Positions 41,340 through 49,789 of a stretch of DNA of 64,000 nucleotides are shown here, piece by piece. The stretch lies in assembly GCF_025137375.1 (NCBI RefSeq), contig NZ_CP073720.1:954501-1018500 (forward strand), written 5' to 3'. Below the pieces are notes generated by a model that saw only the letters and a program-made list of their open reading frames with translations, ran no database searches and was not told where the DNA came from. The number at the start of each line of letters is the position of its first letter. Position 1 is the first letter of the stretch. The DNA comes from Dactylosporangium fulvum. Its GTDB lineage: Bacteria; Actinomycetota; Actinomycetes; Mycobacteriales; Micromonosporaceae. The position numbers and the translations under genes are program-made.

Positions 41340-41822
41340 TTGTTCGATCGAGTGCTCGGCCTGCCGGCCCATCCGCTGTTCATCCACGCGGCCGTCGTCC
41401 TGGTGCCGTTGCTCGCCCTGGTCGGCGTCCTGTACGCGGTGTGGCCGGGCAGCCGGCGCCACATCCGGTGGCCGTTGATCGCCCTGGCGATCGCCACACC
41501 GGGTGCCGTCTTCTTCGCGAAGGAGTCCGGCGAGGCGTTCAGCGAGAGCCCGAACTTCGCCGCCGGTCCGATCCAGGAGCAGATCGAGCAGCACGAGGAC
41601 CTCGGCAACACGCTGTTCCTCGTGGTGCTGGGCCTGGCGATCGTCGCGCTGGTCATGGCCTTCATGGTCAACGTCACGGCCGGGTCGGTGTCGCTGATCA
41701 AGGCCCCGGTCGTGGTGCACTGGGTGGTCGTCGTGGCGGTGGTGGCCCTGAGCGTGGCCGCCTTCTACTACGTCTTCCGTGCCGGTGACACCGGCGCCCA
41801 CATGGTGTGGGAAGGCTTCTGA
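41340..41822 (+). CDS. DUF2231-type small membrane protein
   Basis: 160 residues, TTG start with GAGGAGG 6 nt upstream. Four hydrophobic helices: LPAHPLFIHAAVVLVPLLALVG (about 8-29, with the family His-Pro-His pair), IRWPLIALAIATPGAVFFA, LGNTLFLVVLGLAIVALVMAFMV and VVHWVVVVAVVALSVAAFYYVFRAGDTGAHMVW. DUF2231 proteins bear conserved HP..IH and GH-like motifs in the membrane that may bind a metal or heme. Divergent from the Fur-type gene, so regulation by it is plausible. Confidence 0.88.
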   Translation: MFDRVLGLPAHPLFIHAAVVLVPLLALVGVLYAVWPGSRRHIRWPLIALAIATPGAVFFAKESGEAFSESPNFAAGPIQEQIEQHEDLGNTLFLVVLGLAIVALVMAFMVNVTAGSVSLIKAPVVVHWVVVVAVVALSVAAFYYVFRAGDTGAHMVWEGF

Positions 41823-41830
41823 TACGGGCC

Positions 41831-42130
41831 CTAGAAGAGGGCCCGGCCGCAGAGGACGAGGAGCAGGACGACCAGCACGGCGCCGGCGAGCAGGCCCATG
41901 CCCTTGGTCAGGATCGTCGCCGCCTGCTCCTCGCGGTCGATCCGGTCGCGGTCCTGCCCGGGGAGTTTCCGCGGCGGCCGCGGGTTTTCGAGGGTCGGCG
42001 GGCGCCAGCCGCGTGGGGGCGGCGTGCTGCGCGGGGCGCCGGAGTAGGGGACGCTCGCCGAGGCGCTGGGCTCGGGCGGTGGCGGCTCGGTGCCCTCCGG
42101 GGGGCGCCGCCAGTAGGCGTCGTCACTCAC
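41831..42130 (-). CDS. Pro-rich single-helix membrane protein
   Basis: 99 residues. The first 65 residues are cytoplasmic and Pro/Glu/Arg-rich (EGTEPPPPEPSASA, RGWRPPTLENPRPPRK), then an acidic/basic helix DRDRIDREEQAATILTKGMG and a C-terminal membrane helix LLAGAVLVVLLLVLCGRALF. The pattern is that of a tail-anchored protein. Convergent with the DUF2231 gene, 8 bases between stops. Function unknown. Confidence 0.72.
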   Translation of the reverse strand: MSDDAYWRRPPEGTEPPPPEPSASASVPYSGAPRSTPPPRGWRPPTLENPRPPRKLPGQDRDRIDREEQAATILTKGMGLLAGAVLVVLLLVLCGRALF

Positions 42131-42244
42131 GCCACGAGCCTACCCACGCAACGCCCGGGACGCGGCGCGGGCGCGTTCTTGATCGGCGAGCTCCGGGTTT
42201 CGGCCGGGGCGGGCGGGGAGGGCGCCCGCCCCGGGCCGGGGTGG

Positions 42245-42424
42245 TCAGTCGCTGTTGAGGAGGTCGGCCAGCGACATGGGGCGGGTGGCGTCGGGATCGT
42301 TCGCACGGTCGGCCGCGCGGCCGGATCCGTCGAGCCGCAGGGTCTCCTGCTCGTCAGCGGTCACCGCGTCGATCGATGCCCGGCCTGTCGCGACGGGGTG
42401 AGCCCCGGAGGTGGATTGCGTCAT
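42245..42424 (-). CDS. Small acidic protein ending in SLADLLNSD (59 aa)
   Basis: 59 residues, MTQSTSGAHPVATGRASIDA through MSLADLLNSD. Too short for usual gene finding, but the frame shows strong third-position G/C and a compact C-terminal LADLL motif of the kind that forms a protein-binding helix. It is divergent from another small acidic gene at 42511 with 86 bases between. I cannot name it. No ribosome site is obvious in front of the ATG. Confidence 0.55.
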   Translation of the reverse strand: MTQSTSGAHPVATGRASIDAVTADEQETLRLDGSGRAADRANDPDATRPMSLADLLNSD

Positions 42425-42510
42425 GCCGCCGAGTGTGACCGGTATACCGCGAAGGCGACTGTCGTCATTCGGCCACTTTCTCGCAAACTGGCCGGAGTAC
42501 GCTCGCTGCT

Positions 42511-42693
42511 GTGGCAGGTGCGAACGGGTGGGCTACCACCGATGATCAGCGTGAAGTGAGCTTCGAGGACTTCGCCGACGAGTTGGTTGTGCTGCCCGAC
42601 CACACGACCGACGACACGGACGCGGGCTGGGGCGAGCGCGCGTCGAACAACGACGACCGCCTCCTCGCCGACCGCCCGCCGCACTGGGACTGA
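42511..42693 (+). CDS. Small acidic protein ending DDRLLADRPPHWD (60 aa)
   Basis: 60 residues, GTG start. Acidic, with the C-terminal pattern DDTDAGWGERASNNDDRLLADRPPHWD; a tail of this type (GWGE...NDDRLL..RPPHW) recurs in small proteins of many actinomycetes from memory, though no function is known to me. Divergent from the 59-residue gene and convergent with the Ruc-type gene, from which it is separated by a strong palindromic terminator. Confidence 0.72.
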   Translation: MAGANGWATTDDQREVSFEDFADELVVLPDHTTDDTDAGWGERASNNDDRLLADRPPHWD

Positions 42694-42780
42694 CGCTCGG
42701 CCTGTCGGCACCTCATGCGCGGCCGCTTCCTTGACGACGGCTGCCGCTTCGGCCTACCACCGGGCTCAGGCCCGGGCACG

Positions 42781-42814
42781 ACAAAGCACCCGGCCCGCGG
42801 GCCGGGTGCTTTGT
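42781..42814. terminator. Perfect 34-bp palindrome, two-way terminator
   Basis: The palindrome has half-site ACAAAGCACCCGGCCCG (42781-42797) mirrored exactly at 42798-42814. The outer A/T bases act as U-tract on either strand. It lies between the convergent 60-residue gene and the Ruc-type gene. Confidence 0.9.
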
Positions 42815-42824
42815 GTTGCGTATG

Positions 42825-43154
42825 TCAGGCCGCGGAGGCCGACGACGAGGAGGAACCGGCGCTCGAGGTGGCCGCGGGCTTCGACTCCTTGGCCGTGGTC
42901 GACGTCGTGTCCGACGAGGACTTCTCCGAGGACTTCTCCGAGGCGGACGTCGAGGACGTGGACTTCGACGTGGACGACGAACGCGAGTCGGTGCGGTAGA
43001 AGCCCGATCCCTTGAAGACCACGCCCACCGCGGAGAACTGCTTGCGCAGCCGGCCCGCACACTCCGGGCACTCGGTCAACGGCTCGTCGGTGAACGACTG
43101 CACCGCCTCCAGCTGGTGACCGCACGCCGTGCAGGCGTACTGGTAGGTAGGCAC
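42825..43154 (-). CDS. ruc: FmdB-type zinc-ribbon protein, Rv0991c/Ruc-like
   Basis: 109 residues. Zinc ribbon YQYACTACGHQLE...LTECPECAGRLRK (CxxC...CxxC, residues 8-32), then VFKGSGFYRTDSR and a disordered, very Ser/Thr/Lys-rich tail (about 57-109). In Mycobacterium tuberculosis the ortholog-position gene Rv0991c is Ruc, a redox-regulated chaperone whose zinc cysteines form disulfides under oxidation and whose disordered tail helps hold unfolded protein. Here, too, the next gene is the 5-formyl-THF cyclo-ligase (Rv0992c order), so the assignment rests on both sequence and synteny. Confidence 0.85.
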   Translation of the reverse strand: MPTYQYACTACGHQLEAVQSFTDEPLTECPECAGRLRKQFSAVGVVFKGSGFYRTDSRSSSTSKSTSSTSASEKSSEKSSSDTTSTTAKESKPAATSSAGSSSSSASAA

Positions 43155-43157
43155 CGC

Positions 43158-43826
43158 TCAGCCTCCATCATTGGCACTCGACTGCTCCGAGTGCCAATGG
43201 TGCTCTATCGCACACCCTTTCGTCCAGTGGAGGTGGGGCTCCTCATACCCATCAGGCTCAGTTCCCACCAAAGCCCCACAAATGCGGCGATCATGCGGCT
43301 CGGCGGGCACCGAGACGACCAGTTCACCCGGATAGAGCGGTGCGATCGTCGGCGCGGTCACCCGGGGCAGGACCCGGTCGTACGAGCCGCCGCCCTGACC
43401 CAGCCGGACCCCGTCGCGGGACACGGCGAGCGCCGGGAGCAGCATGAGGCCGACCGTGGCCACCGCGTCGACGCCGAGACGAGGGCCGGTCGGCTCGATC
43501 AGCCCGAAGCGGCCGGCGGCGAACCCGCCGTCGTGGAGCGCCCAGTCGAGGTCCAGATCGTCCAGCAGGACCGGGAGCAGCAGGCGCGGTGCCGCCTCGG
43601 CCAGCGCCGACACCAGCTGGGGACCGCCCGGCTCGGAGAGCATGGGCACGTATGCGGCGACCGACGTCGCGCCTGCGGCTCGTACGACCCCCACCGCCGC
43701 GGCGACCAGGGCACGGTCCGCCGCCGCTCGAACCGCCGCCGGAAGCGCCCGCCTGGCGGACCGGATGTGCGCTCTGAGCTCTGATTTGGCGGACACCCTC
43801 GGCGGCGCCGCTCCATCCCTCGTCAT
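43158..43826 (-). CDS. 5-formyltetrahydrofolate cyclo-ligase
   Basis: 222 residues from ATG 43826 (an ATG at 43838 would add four). Motifs: KSELRAHIRSARRAL with the basic phosphate/folate-binding start, SVAAYVPMLSEP, and the ATP loop VRLGQGGGSYDR (about 150-161). It converts 5-formyl-THF with ATP to 5,10-methenyl-THF. The C-terminal 20 residues (HLHWTKGCAIEHHWHSEQSS) are an unusual His-rich extension. The Ruc-type gene begins 3 bases after its stop, and the same pair is adjacent in mycobacteria. Divergent from the diguanylate cyclase. Confidence 0.92.
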   Translation of the reverse strand: MTRDGAAPPRVSAKSELRAHIRSARRALPAAVRAAADRALVAAAVGVVRAAGATSVAAYVPMLSEPGGPQLVSALAEAAPRLLLPVLLDDLDLDWALHDGGFAAGRFGLIEPTGPRLGVDAVATVGLMLLPALAVSRDGVRLGQGGGSYDRVLPRVTAPTIAPLYPGELVVSVPAEPHDRRICGALVGTEPDGYEEPHLHWTKGCAIEHHWHSEQSSANDGG

Positions 43827-43867
43827 CTGTGACAGCATCGCATCAACCGACGTACGGGAGGACGGAC

Positions 43868-45937
43868 GTGACGCTGCGCGCGCGGCTCACCGCTGCCTTC
43901 CTCGCCGTGGTGCTGGGCCCGGTCCTGCTCGGTGCCGTCTTCGTCGGCTTCGCCGTCGCGGCCGTCAGCGACCAGCGCGCCGCCGAGCGGCTCGACGCGG
44001 GCGCCGAAAACCTGCGGGCCGCGCTCGCCGTCACCTGCCAGCGCCTCCGGCTCGCGGCGGAGACCACCGCCCTGCTCAGCGTCGACGGCAACCGGCCCGC
44101 CGCCGCGCAGGACGCCATCACGCGCGGCCTGGCCCGCGCGGTCGAGGTCACGCGCACCGACGGCGCCCTCGTGACCACCGCCGGGCAACTGCCGACCAAA
44201 CCGTGGGCCGACTGCGCCGCGCCGACGCCGGCCGCCTACAGCGCCATCTCCGCCGCCGTCGACGTCATCGACGCGAACGGCCGGCGGATCGGGCGCGCGT
44301 ACGCCGTCGAGCCGGTCGACTCGACACTGCTCGGCTGGCTGGCCGAGGCGAGCGGCGTGCGGATCAACTCGCTCGCCGACGACCCGCAACCGTCCGAAGA
44401 GGACAAGGGCATCGCCGCCACGGCCCGCGGCCTGGTCGCCGGTGCCACCGGCACGTCCACCGACGGCCGGCTGGTGCGCCGCCTCGACCCGCGGCCGGGG
44501 CAGCCGCTCATGCTGGCCATCAGCGTGCCCGCCCCCGAAACCCAGGGGCTTTATGCGGTACTCGTGGCCGTCGTCGTCTGCGCGGGCCTCGTCGCCATCA
44601 GCGTCGCGTGGTGGCTCGCCCGGTCGACCACACACCCGCTGACCGAGCTGGCACAGGCGGTGGAGCGGGTCGCCGACGGCGACCTGAGCGCCCGCGTCCC
44701 GGTCCGCAGCCAGGACGAGGTCGGCCGGCTGGGCCAGACGTTCAACCGCATGACCCGCGAGATGCAGGGGTACGTCCAGGCGCTCACCGCCAGCCGTGAC
44801 CAGCTCCGCGGCCAGCTCGGCGTGCTCGGCGACACGCTGTCGAGCACCCACGACCTGCACCGCATCCTGCAGGTCATCCTCCAGACCGCGACCGCCGCCA
44901 CCGGTGCGCAGTCCGGGGTCGTGCTCATGGTCGACCCGGCCAGCGGTGAGCTGCGCGGCCAGGTCACCGAGGGACCTGTCGGGATCGACGTCGCCGAACT
45001 GCGGCTCCACCTCGGCGAAGGGCTGCTCGGCACCGTCGCCGCCTCGGGCGAGCCGCTGCGCGGGCGGATCGAACGCGACGGGCCGGTGCTCTCGGCCGCC
45101 GAGCCGGGATGTGTGACGTACGTCGCTGTGCCGATCGCCGCGCCCGGCGTCGGGCCGACCACGGGCCTGGAGCAGCCCCAGCCGGACCGGCCGCCAGCCG
45201 CCCGGGGGGTGCTGGCCCTGTACGACCGCCACGGCTTCGACGAATTCGACGACGCCGACCTCATCACGCTGCGCACGTTCGCCGGTCAGGCCGCGGTCGC
45301 CGTCGACAACGTGCGGGTCCACGAGGAGGCTCAGCGGCTCTCCCTCACCGACCCGCTGACCGGCCTGTCCAACTACCGCTACCTGCGCGAGTCGCTGCGC
45401 CGCGAGGTGGAGCGGGCCAGCCGGTTCGGCCGCAGGCTCGCCGCCCTCGCGCTCGACCTGGACCGGTTCAAGGAGGTCAACGACACCTACGGCCACGCCG
45501 CCGGCGACGCCGTGCTGGCCGAGTTCGCCCGCCGCCTGCGCGCCGAGATCCGCGAGGTCGACTTCGCGTTCCGGCAGGGCGGCGAGGAGTTCGTGGTGCT
45601 CCTGCCCGAGACGGACGCCTCCGGTGCCGCGGTGCTCGCCGAGCGGCTCGGCGAGGCCGTGCGGCGCAGCCCGGTCATCGTGGTGTCCTCGACCGTCGGC
45701 CAGCCGCCCCGGCGCATCCCGGTGACCGTGTCGATCGGCATCGCCGTGTATCCCGACCACGGCTCGACCGGCCAGGCGGTGCTGGAGGCGGCCGACGACG
45801 CGCTCTATGCGGCCAAGGCCGGCGGCCGGGACACGTTCCGGGTCGCCGGCGGCGTGACCAGTGTCAAGGGGAGCGGCGAGGTGACGCCCGGCGCGCCAAA
45901 GGCGGCACAACCACCACGACAGAGCCGTGGCGGATAG
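43868..45937 (+). CDS. Membrane diguanylate cyclase, HAMP-GAF-GGDEF
   Basis: 689 residues, GTG start. Two membrane helices (about 8-33 and 227-249) enclose an extracytoplasmic sensor of about 190 residues; then HAMP (250-300), a GAF domain (about 330-490) and a GGDEF domain (about 500-660). The active site reads RQGGEEFVVLLPE (GGEEF, an active variant), and REVD five residues before it is the RxxD inhibitory I-site, so the enzyme should make c-di-GMP with product feedback. No EAL domain. It is inserted between the cyclo-ligase and galU, which adjoin in mycobacteria. Confidence 0.94.
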   Translation: MTLRARLTAAFLAVVLGPVLLGAVFVGFAVAAVSDQRAAERLDAGAENLRAALAVTCQRLRLAAETTALLSVDGNRPAAAQDAITRGLARAVEVTRTDGALVTTAGQLPTKPWADCAAPTPAAYSAISAAVDVIDANGRRIGRAYAVEPVDSTLLGWLAEASGVRINSLADDPQPSEEDKGIAATARGLVAGATGTSTDGRLVRRLDPRPGQPLMLAISVPAPETQGLYAVLVAVVVCAGLVAISVAWWLARSTTHPLTELAQAVERVADGDLSARVPVRSQDEVGRLGQTFNRMTREMQGYVQALTASRDQLRGQLGVLGDTLSSTHDLHRILQVILQTATAATGAQSGVVLMVDPASGELRGQVTEGPVGIDVAELRLHLGEGLLGTVAASGEPLRGRIERDGPVLSAAEPGCVTYVAVPIAAPGVGPTTGLEQPQPDRPPAARGVLALYDRHGFDEFDDADLITLRTFAGQAAVAVDNVRVHEEAQRLSLTDPLTGLSNYRYLRESLRREVERASRFGRRLAALALDLDRFKEVNDTYGHAAGDAVLAEFARRLRAEIREVDFAFRQGGEEFVVLLPETDASGAAVLAERLGEAVRRSPVIVVSSTVGQPPRRIPVTVSIGIAVYPDHGSTGQAVLEAADDALYAAKAGGRDTFRVAGGVTSVKGSGEVTPGAPKAAQPPRQSRGG

Positions 45938-45946
45938 CCTTGCGAC

Positions 45947-46882
45947 ATGCCTGACACGACTCCTCACCAGCCCGCGCAGACGCGCCAGCGGGCTGTCAAA
46001 GCCGTGATCCCGGCGGCGGGGCTGGCCACCCGCTTCCTCCCGGCGACCAAGGCCGTGCCGAAAGAACTGCTCCCGGTGGTCGACCGGCCGGTCCTGCAGT
46101 ACATCGTCGAGGAGGCGGCCACCGCCGGCATCAGGGACATCCTCCTGGTGACCGGGCGCGGCAAGACCTCCATGGTGGACCACTTCGACCGACGACCGGA
46201 TCTGGAGGCCCGGCTCGCCGAGAAGGGCGACGAGGAGCGGCTCGCCGCCGTCAAGCGTCCCAGCGAGCTGGCCGAGATCTACACCTGCCGGCAGGGGGAG
46301 CCGCTCGGGCTGGGACACGCGATCTCCTACGGCGAGTCGCACGTCGGCAACGAGGCGTTCGCCTGCCTGCTCGGCGACGAGTTCGTCGAGGAGACCGAGC
46401 CGCTGCTGCCCGCCATGCTCGACCTGCAGGCGCAGACCGGCGGCATCGTGCTCGCGTTCATCGAGGTCGAGCCGGAGGAGTGCAGCCGCTACGGCATCGC
46501 CTCGGTCGAGCCCTCCGACCTCAGCGTCGACGGGGGCGAGGTGCTCCGCGTCACCGGCCTGGTCGAGAAGCCCAAGCCCGAGGAGGCCCCGAGCAACCTC
46601 GCGGTCATCGGGCGGTATGTGCTGCCCCCCACCCTGTTCGACGCCATCCGCCGGATCGGGCCGGGCGCCGGCGGCGAGATCCAGCTGACCGACGCGATGG
46701 CGCTGCTGCTCGCCGAGGGCACTCCTGTTCACGGAGTCGTCTATCGGGGAACCAGGTACGACACCGGCATGCCCCTCGGGTATCTGCAGGCGGTCGTCCA
46801 GCTGGCGGTGAAGCGCGACGATCTCGGTCCGGCGTTCAGCCAGTGGCTGACGCAGTTCGTGGAGAAGGATCTGCGCGGGTGA
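45947..46882 (+). CDS. galU: UTP-glucose-1-phosphate uridylyltransferase GalU
   Basis: 311 residues. Nucleotidyltransferase signature KAVIPAAGLATRFLPATKAVPKELLPVVDRPVLQYIVEEA (about 14-53) with the UTP loop and Lys; FACLLGDEFVEE, VEKPKPEEAPSNLAVIGRYVL and GGEIQLTDAM complete the fold. It makes UDP-glucose for cell-wall glycans and trehalose. The stop overlaps the GTG start of the gephyrin-like gene, so galU, glp and rimJ are translationally coupled. The start lies only 9 bases after the diguanylate cyclase stop. Confidence 0.95.
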   Translation: MPDTTPHQPAQTRQRAVKAVIPAAGLATRFLPATKAVPKELLPVVDRPVLQYIVEEAATAGIRDILLVTGRGKTSMVDHFDRRPDLEARLAEKGDEERLAAVKRPSELAEIYTCRQGEPLGLGHAISYGESHVGNEAFACLLGDEFVEETEPLLPAMLDLQAQTGGIVLAFIEVEPEECSRYGIASVEPSDLSVDGGEVLRVTGLVEKPKPEEAPSNLAVIGRYVLPPTLFDAIRRIGPGAGGEIQLTDAMALLLAEGTPVHGVVYRGTRYDTGMPLGYLQAVVQLAVKRDDLGPAFSQWLTQFVEKDLRG

Positions 46883-48165
46883 CAGCGGTTCCAGCGACGG
46901 GCTCCCACCACGACGCCTCGCGTGACGCGGGCGTCGGGCCGAACGCGCGCGTCCCACTCGCCGACTACCTGGCCGGCGTGCTCCGAGGGCTGCGCCCGTT
47001 GCCCCCGCTGGACCTGGAGATCACCGCCGCGCACGGCAACGTGCTCGCCGAGGACGTGGTCGGACCGGGTCCCGTGCCCGCGTTCGACCACGCCGCCATC
47101 GACGGCTACGCCGCGCGCTTCGACGACATCAGCGACGCTCAGCCGGGCCGCCCGGTCCGGCTGAGCGTCGTCGGCGACCTGGTCGCCTCGAGCTGGCGCC
47201 CGGTCCGGCTCACCCCGGGCACCTGCTTCTCCGTCGCCGCCGGTGCCCTGATGCCGGTCAGCGCCGACGTGGTCGTGCCGCCGGGGATGACCGACCAGGG
47301 CATGGCCGCGGTCGAGGTGTACCACCCGACGAAGCGCGGCCACGGTGTCCGGCGGGCCGGCGACGAGCTGCCCGCCGGGGCGGTCCTGGCACGCGCCGGC
47401 GCCTACGTCACGCCGCCCCTGGTGTCGGTACTGGCCGCGAGCGGCATCGGCCACGTGGTCGTCCGGCCGAGCCCGCGGGTCGTGGTCATCGCCACCGGCG
47501 ACGAGCTCGTCGACGTCGGCCGGGCCAGCCAGCCGGGGCAGGTCGTCGACGCCAACTCGCACGCGTTGACGGCGGCCGCCGCCGAGGCCGGCGCCCACGC
47601 GTACCGCGTCGGCATCTGTGACGACGATCCCGAGGGCCTCCGCGGCCTGCTGGACGACCAGATGCTCCGGGCCGACCTGATCATCACCACCGGTGGCACG
47701 GGCACCGGCCCGGGCGACATGGTCCGCCGGATCCTGTCCCGCCAGGTTGTCTTCTCCGACCTGTCGGTCTACCCGTGCTCCTCCCTCGGCTACGGCATGT
47801 TCGGCGGCTCCAACGGCGTGCCGATCGTGTGCCTGCCCGGCGACCCGGGCGCCGCCCTCATCGGCTTCGAGGTCCTCGCCCGCCCGGTGATCCAGCTGCT
47901 CGCCGGCGCCGACCCGGTCTTCCGGCCGAGCGTGCGCGCCCACCTGCTGGAGACCGTCAGCTCGCCGTCCGGCATGCGGGAGTTCCGCCCGGCGTATATC
48001 ACCGAGCGCCGCGGCGGCGGCTACACCGTCGCCCCTCTGGCGGGAGGGCCCTACACCCTGTCAGGATTGGCCGACGCGAACGGGCTCATGGTGCTCGGCG
48101 AGAAGGTCATCAGTGCGGCCGCCGGGTCCACCGTTGACGTCCTACTGTTGGATAGGCGGCGATGA
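46879..48165 (+). CDS. glp: MoeA/gephyrin-like protein, Glp-type
   Basis: 428 residues, GTG overlapping the galU stop. MoeA fold: DHAAIDGYAARFDDI (about 73-87), FSVAAGALMPVSADVVVPPGM, the MoCF domain VVVIATGDELVDVG (about 203-216), LIITTGGTGTGPGDMVRRIL (about 270) and PIVCLPGDPGAALIGFEVLARP. In Corynebacterium the protein in this position, Glp, is a gephyrin-like cell-division factor that binds FtsZ and the membrane receptor GlpR; in Streptomyces the receptor homolog is SepX. Since the sepX-type gene lies two genes downstream, I favour a division role, with molybdenum-cofactor activity as the alternative. Confidence 0.85.
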   Translation: MTAVPATGSHHDASRDAGVGPNARVPLADYLAGVLRGLRPLPPLDLEITAAHGNVLAEDVVGPGPVPAFDHAAIDGYAARFDDISDAQPGRPVRLSVVGDLVASSWRPVRLTPGTCFSVAAGALMPVSADVVVPPGMTDQGMAAVEVYHPTKRGHGVRRAGDELPAGAVLARAGAYVTPPLVSVLAASGIGHVVVRPSPRVVVIATGDELVDVGRASQPGQVVDANSHALTAAAAEAGAHAYRVGICDDDPEGLRGLLDDQMLRADLIITTGGTGTGPGDMVRRILSRQVVFSDLSVYPCSSLGYGMFGGSNGVPIVCLPGDPGAALIGFEVLARPVIQLLAGADPVFRPSVRAHLLETVSSPSGMREFRPAYITERRGGGYTVAPLAGGPYTLSGLADANGLMVLGEKVISAAAGSTVDVLLLDRRR

Positions 48166-48782
48166 GTCAGCCAGGTTGGCCTGCGGTGCTCTCTGACGGC
48201 CCGGTGATGCTTCGGCCCTACCGCCGTTCGGACGCGCGCGCCTGGGCCGAGGTGCGCCGGGCCAACGAGCAGTGGCTGGCCAAGTGGGAGCCCACGCCGT
48301 ATGGCACCTGGTACGACCTCAACTCGCCGGCCGCCTTCCGCGCCGTCCACGCCGACCTGCGGCGGGCGGCCCGGCAGGGCAGCGCGATGCCGTTCGCGGT
48401 CTGCAACGACGGCACGCTCGTCGGCCAGATCACCCTCGGCAACATCGTTCGCCGCGCCTTCTGCTCCGGGTATGCGGGCTACTGGATCGACGCCCGCTTC
48501 GCCGGCAGGGGCATCATCCCGACCGCGTTGGCGCTCGTCGTCGACCACGCCTTCAGCGTCGGCGGCCTGCACCGCATCGAGGTCAACATCCGGCCGGACA
48601 ACCTGGCCAGCCGCCGGGTCGTCGAGAAGCTCGGTTTCCGCCAGGAGGCCTACCATCACCGGTACCTCCACATCGACGGCGACTGGCGTGACCACCTCGG
48701 ATACGCGATGACCACCGAGGACCTCGCCGGCGAGAGCGGGCTCCTGGCCCGCTGGCACAAGCTGTCGGCCGCCGCCGCTTAG
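48162..48782 (+). CDS. rimJ: RimJ-type GNAT acetyltransferase
   Basis: 206 residues, ATG overlapping the glp stop (ATGA). GNAT features: VMLRPYRRSDARAWAEVRRANEQWLAKWEP (motif C/D region), GYWIDARFAGRGIIPTALALVVDHAF (acetyl-CoA loop, R-x-x-G-R-G-I-x-P-x-A) and HRIEVNIRPDNLASRRVVEKLGF. The E. coli namesake N-terminally acetylates ribosomal protein S5. The order galU-moeA-rimJ matches mycobacterial Rv0993-Rv0995. Confidence 0.88.
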   Translation: MSQPGWPAVLSDGPVMLRPYRRSDARAWAEVRRANEQWLAKWEPTPYGTWYDLNSPAAFRAVHADLRRAARQGSAMPFAVCNDGTLVGQITLGNIVRRAFCSGYAGYWIDARFAGRGIIPTALALVVDHAFSVGGLHRIEVNIRPDNLASRRVVEKLGFRQEAYHHRYLHIDGDWRDHLGYAMTTEDLAGESGLLARWHKLSAAAA

Positions 48783-48960
48783 CTGCTTTTTGCGTTACTC
48801 AGATCGCATTACCGGTTTACTCCTGCGTGTTGACGTGGTGATACGCCGCTCGGGCCGTACTGTCTGAGGCGGAGTTACCGCGTTGTAACTTCCACAAACT
48901 TGGATGACTCGACGCGCCTGGGGGGACTGGCGCGACGAGGTGGGAACAGGAGGAGTGAGG

Positions 48961-49725
48961 GTGCCGACCTCGGTGCTCCTCGCCGTCCTTGCCGCTGCTG
49001 GGCTACTGGCTCTGGCGCCCGCGTTGGTGCGCCGATACGACGCTACAGAGCGGCTGGTGGCGGAGCGAGCGTTGTCGACCGCACGGGTGCTGACCCGTGC
49101 GGATCGTCGGCGCCGCACGATTCCGGGCCGCCGCCCGGTCAACCCGCCGCGCATCGTGGTGCCCCGCGTCACATCGGGCACCGCCACCCCGCAGGCCGTG
49201 CGTGACGCCGCCGCGCGTGCCTCCACGGCGGCGGCCGCCGCGTCGGCGTCGGCTCGGGGCTCGGCCGCGGCCGGGGCGGCTTCCGGTGGCCGCCGGCCGC
49301 TCAAGTCGGTGCCGTCCTCCGCCCGGCGGCGCCGGGTCCAGCGCCCGCCGCGTGCGATCTACCGCCGCCGCCGGGTGCTGCTGGCGCTGGTGCTGCTCAA
49401 CCTGGTGGAGTTGTGCGGGGTCGCGCTGGTCGGCCCGGGATTCTGGGTCAGCACCGCGGTCACCGGCGTGCTGCTCGTCACCTACCTGGCCCACCTGCGG
49501 ACCCGCGCGCTGGCCGACCGTCGCCGCCGGCGGCGCGAGGCGCAGTACGCCGCATGGATCGCCCGCCGCCAGGCCCAGGTCCGCCGCGAGCAGCTCCGCA
49601 GGGCGGCCCAACGGCGCGAGGCGGTGGCCCGCCAGCTGGCCGAACGCGACCGCGCCCGCCGCGAGGCCGCCCGCCTGTCCGCCCTGCGTGGCCGCCCGTA
49701 CGACACGAAGGCATCGGGCCAGTGA
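48961..49725 (+). CDS. sepX: SepX/GlpR-like actinobacterial cell-division membrane protein
   Basis: 254 residues from GTG 48961, preceded at 6 nt by AGGAGG. A membrane helix opens the protein (PTSVLLAVLAAAGLLALAPALVRR), then a basic Arg/Ala-rich region, a second hydrophobic pair (about 137-178, LLALVLLNLVELCGVALVGPGFWV, TAVTGVLLVTYLAHL) and a strongly basic coiled-coil tail (RRRRREAQYAAWIARRQAQVRREQLRR). Position after galU-glp-rimJ and this N-anchor plus paired-helix layout match the SepX (Streptomyces)/GlpR (Corynebacterium)/Rv0996 group, which tethers Glp at septa. The assignment relies on synteny more than on a motif. Confidence 0.78.
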   Translation: MPTSVLLAVLAAAGLLALAPALVRRYDATERLVAERALSTARVLTRADRRRRTIPGRRPVNPPRIVVPRVTSGTATPQAVRDAAARASTAAAAASASARGSAAAGAASGGRRPLKSVPSSARRRRVQRPPRAIYRRRRVLLALVLLNLVELCGVALVGPGFWVSTAVTGVLLVTYLAHLRTRALADRRRRRREAQYAAWIARRQAQVRREQLRRAAQRREAVARQLAERDRARREAARLSALRGRPYDTKASGQ

Positions 49726-49789
49726 TCTGATTCGCGTGCGGGTCTGGGGACCTGTTACTCTTAGCGCCGGTTCGCTTGGCGGGCCGATT

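Noticed and set aside
43823..46957. A 1,044-codon open frame on the minus strand across the diguanylate cyclase and galU
   Set aside because: It is antisense to two well-supported genes. GC-rich third positions keep the opposite frame free of stops; the translation is low-complexity Arg/Gly/Asp/His and has no domain.
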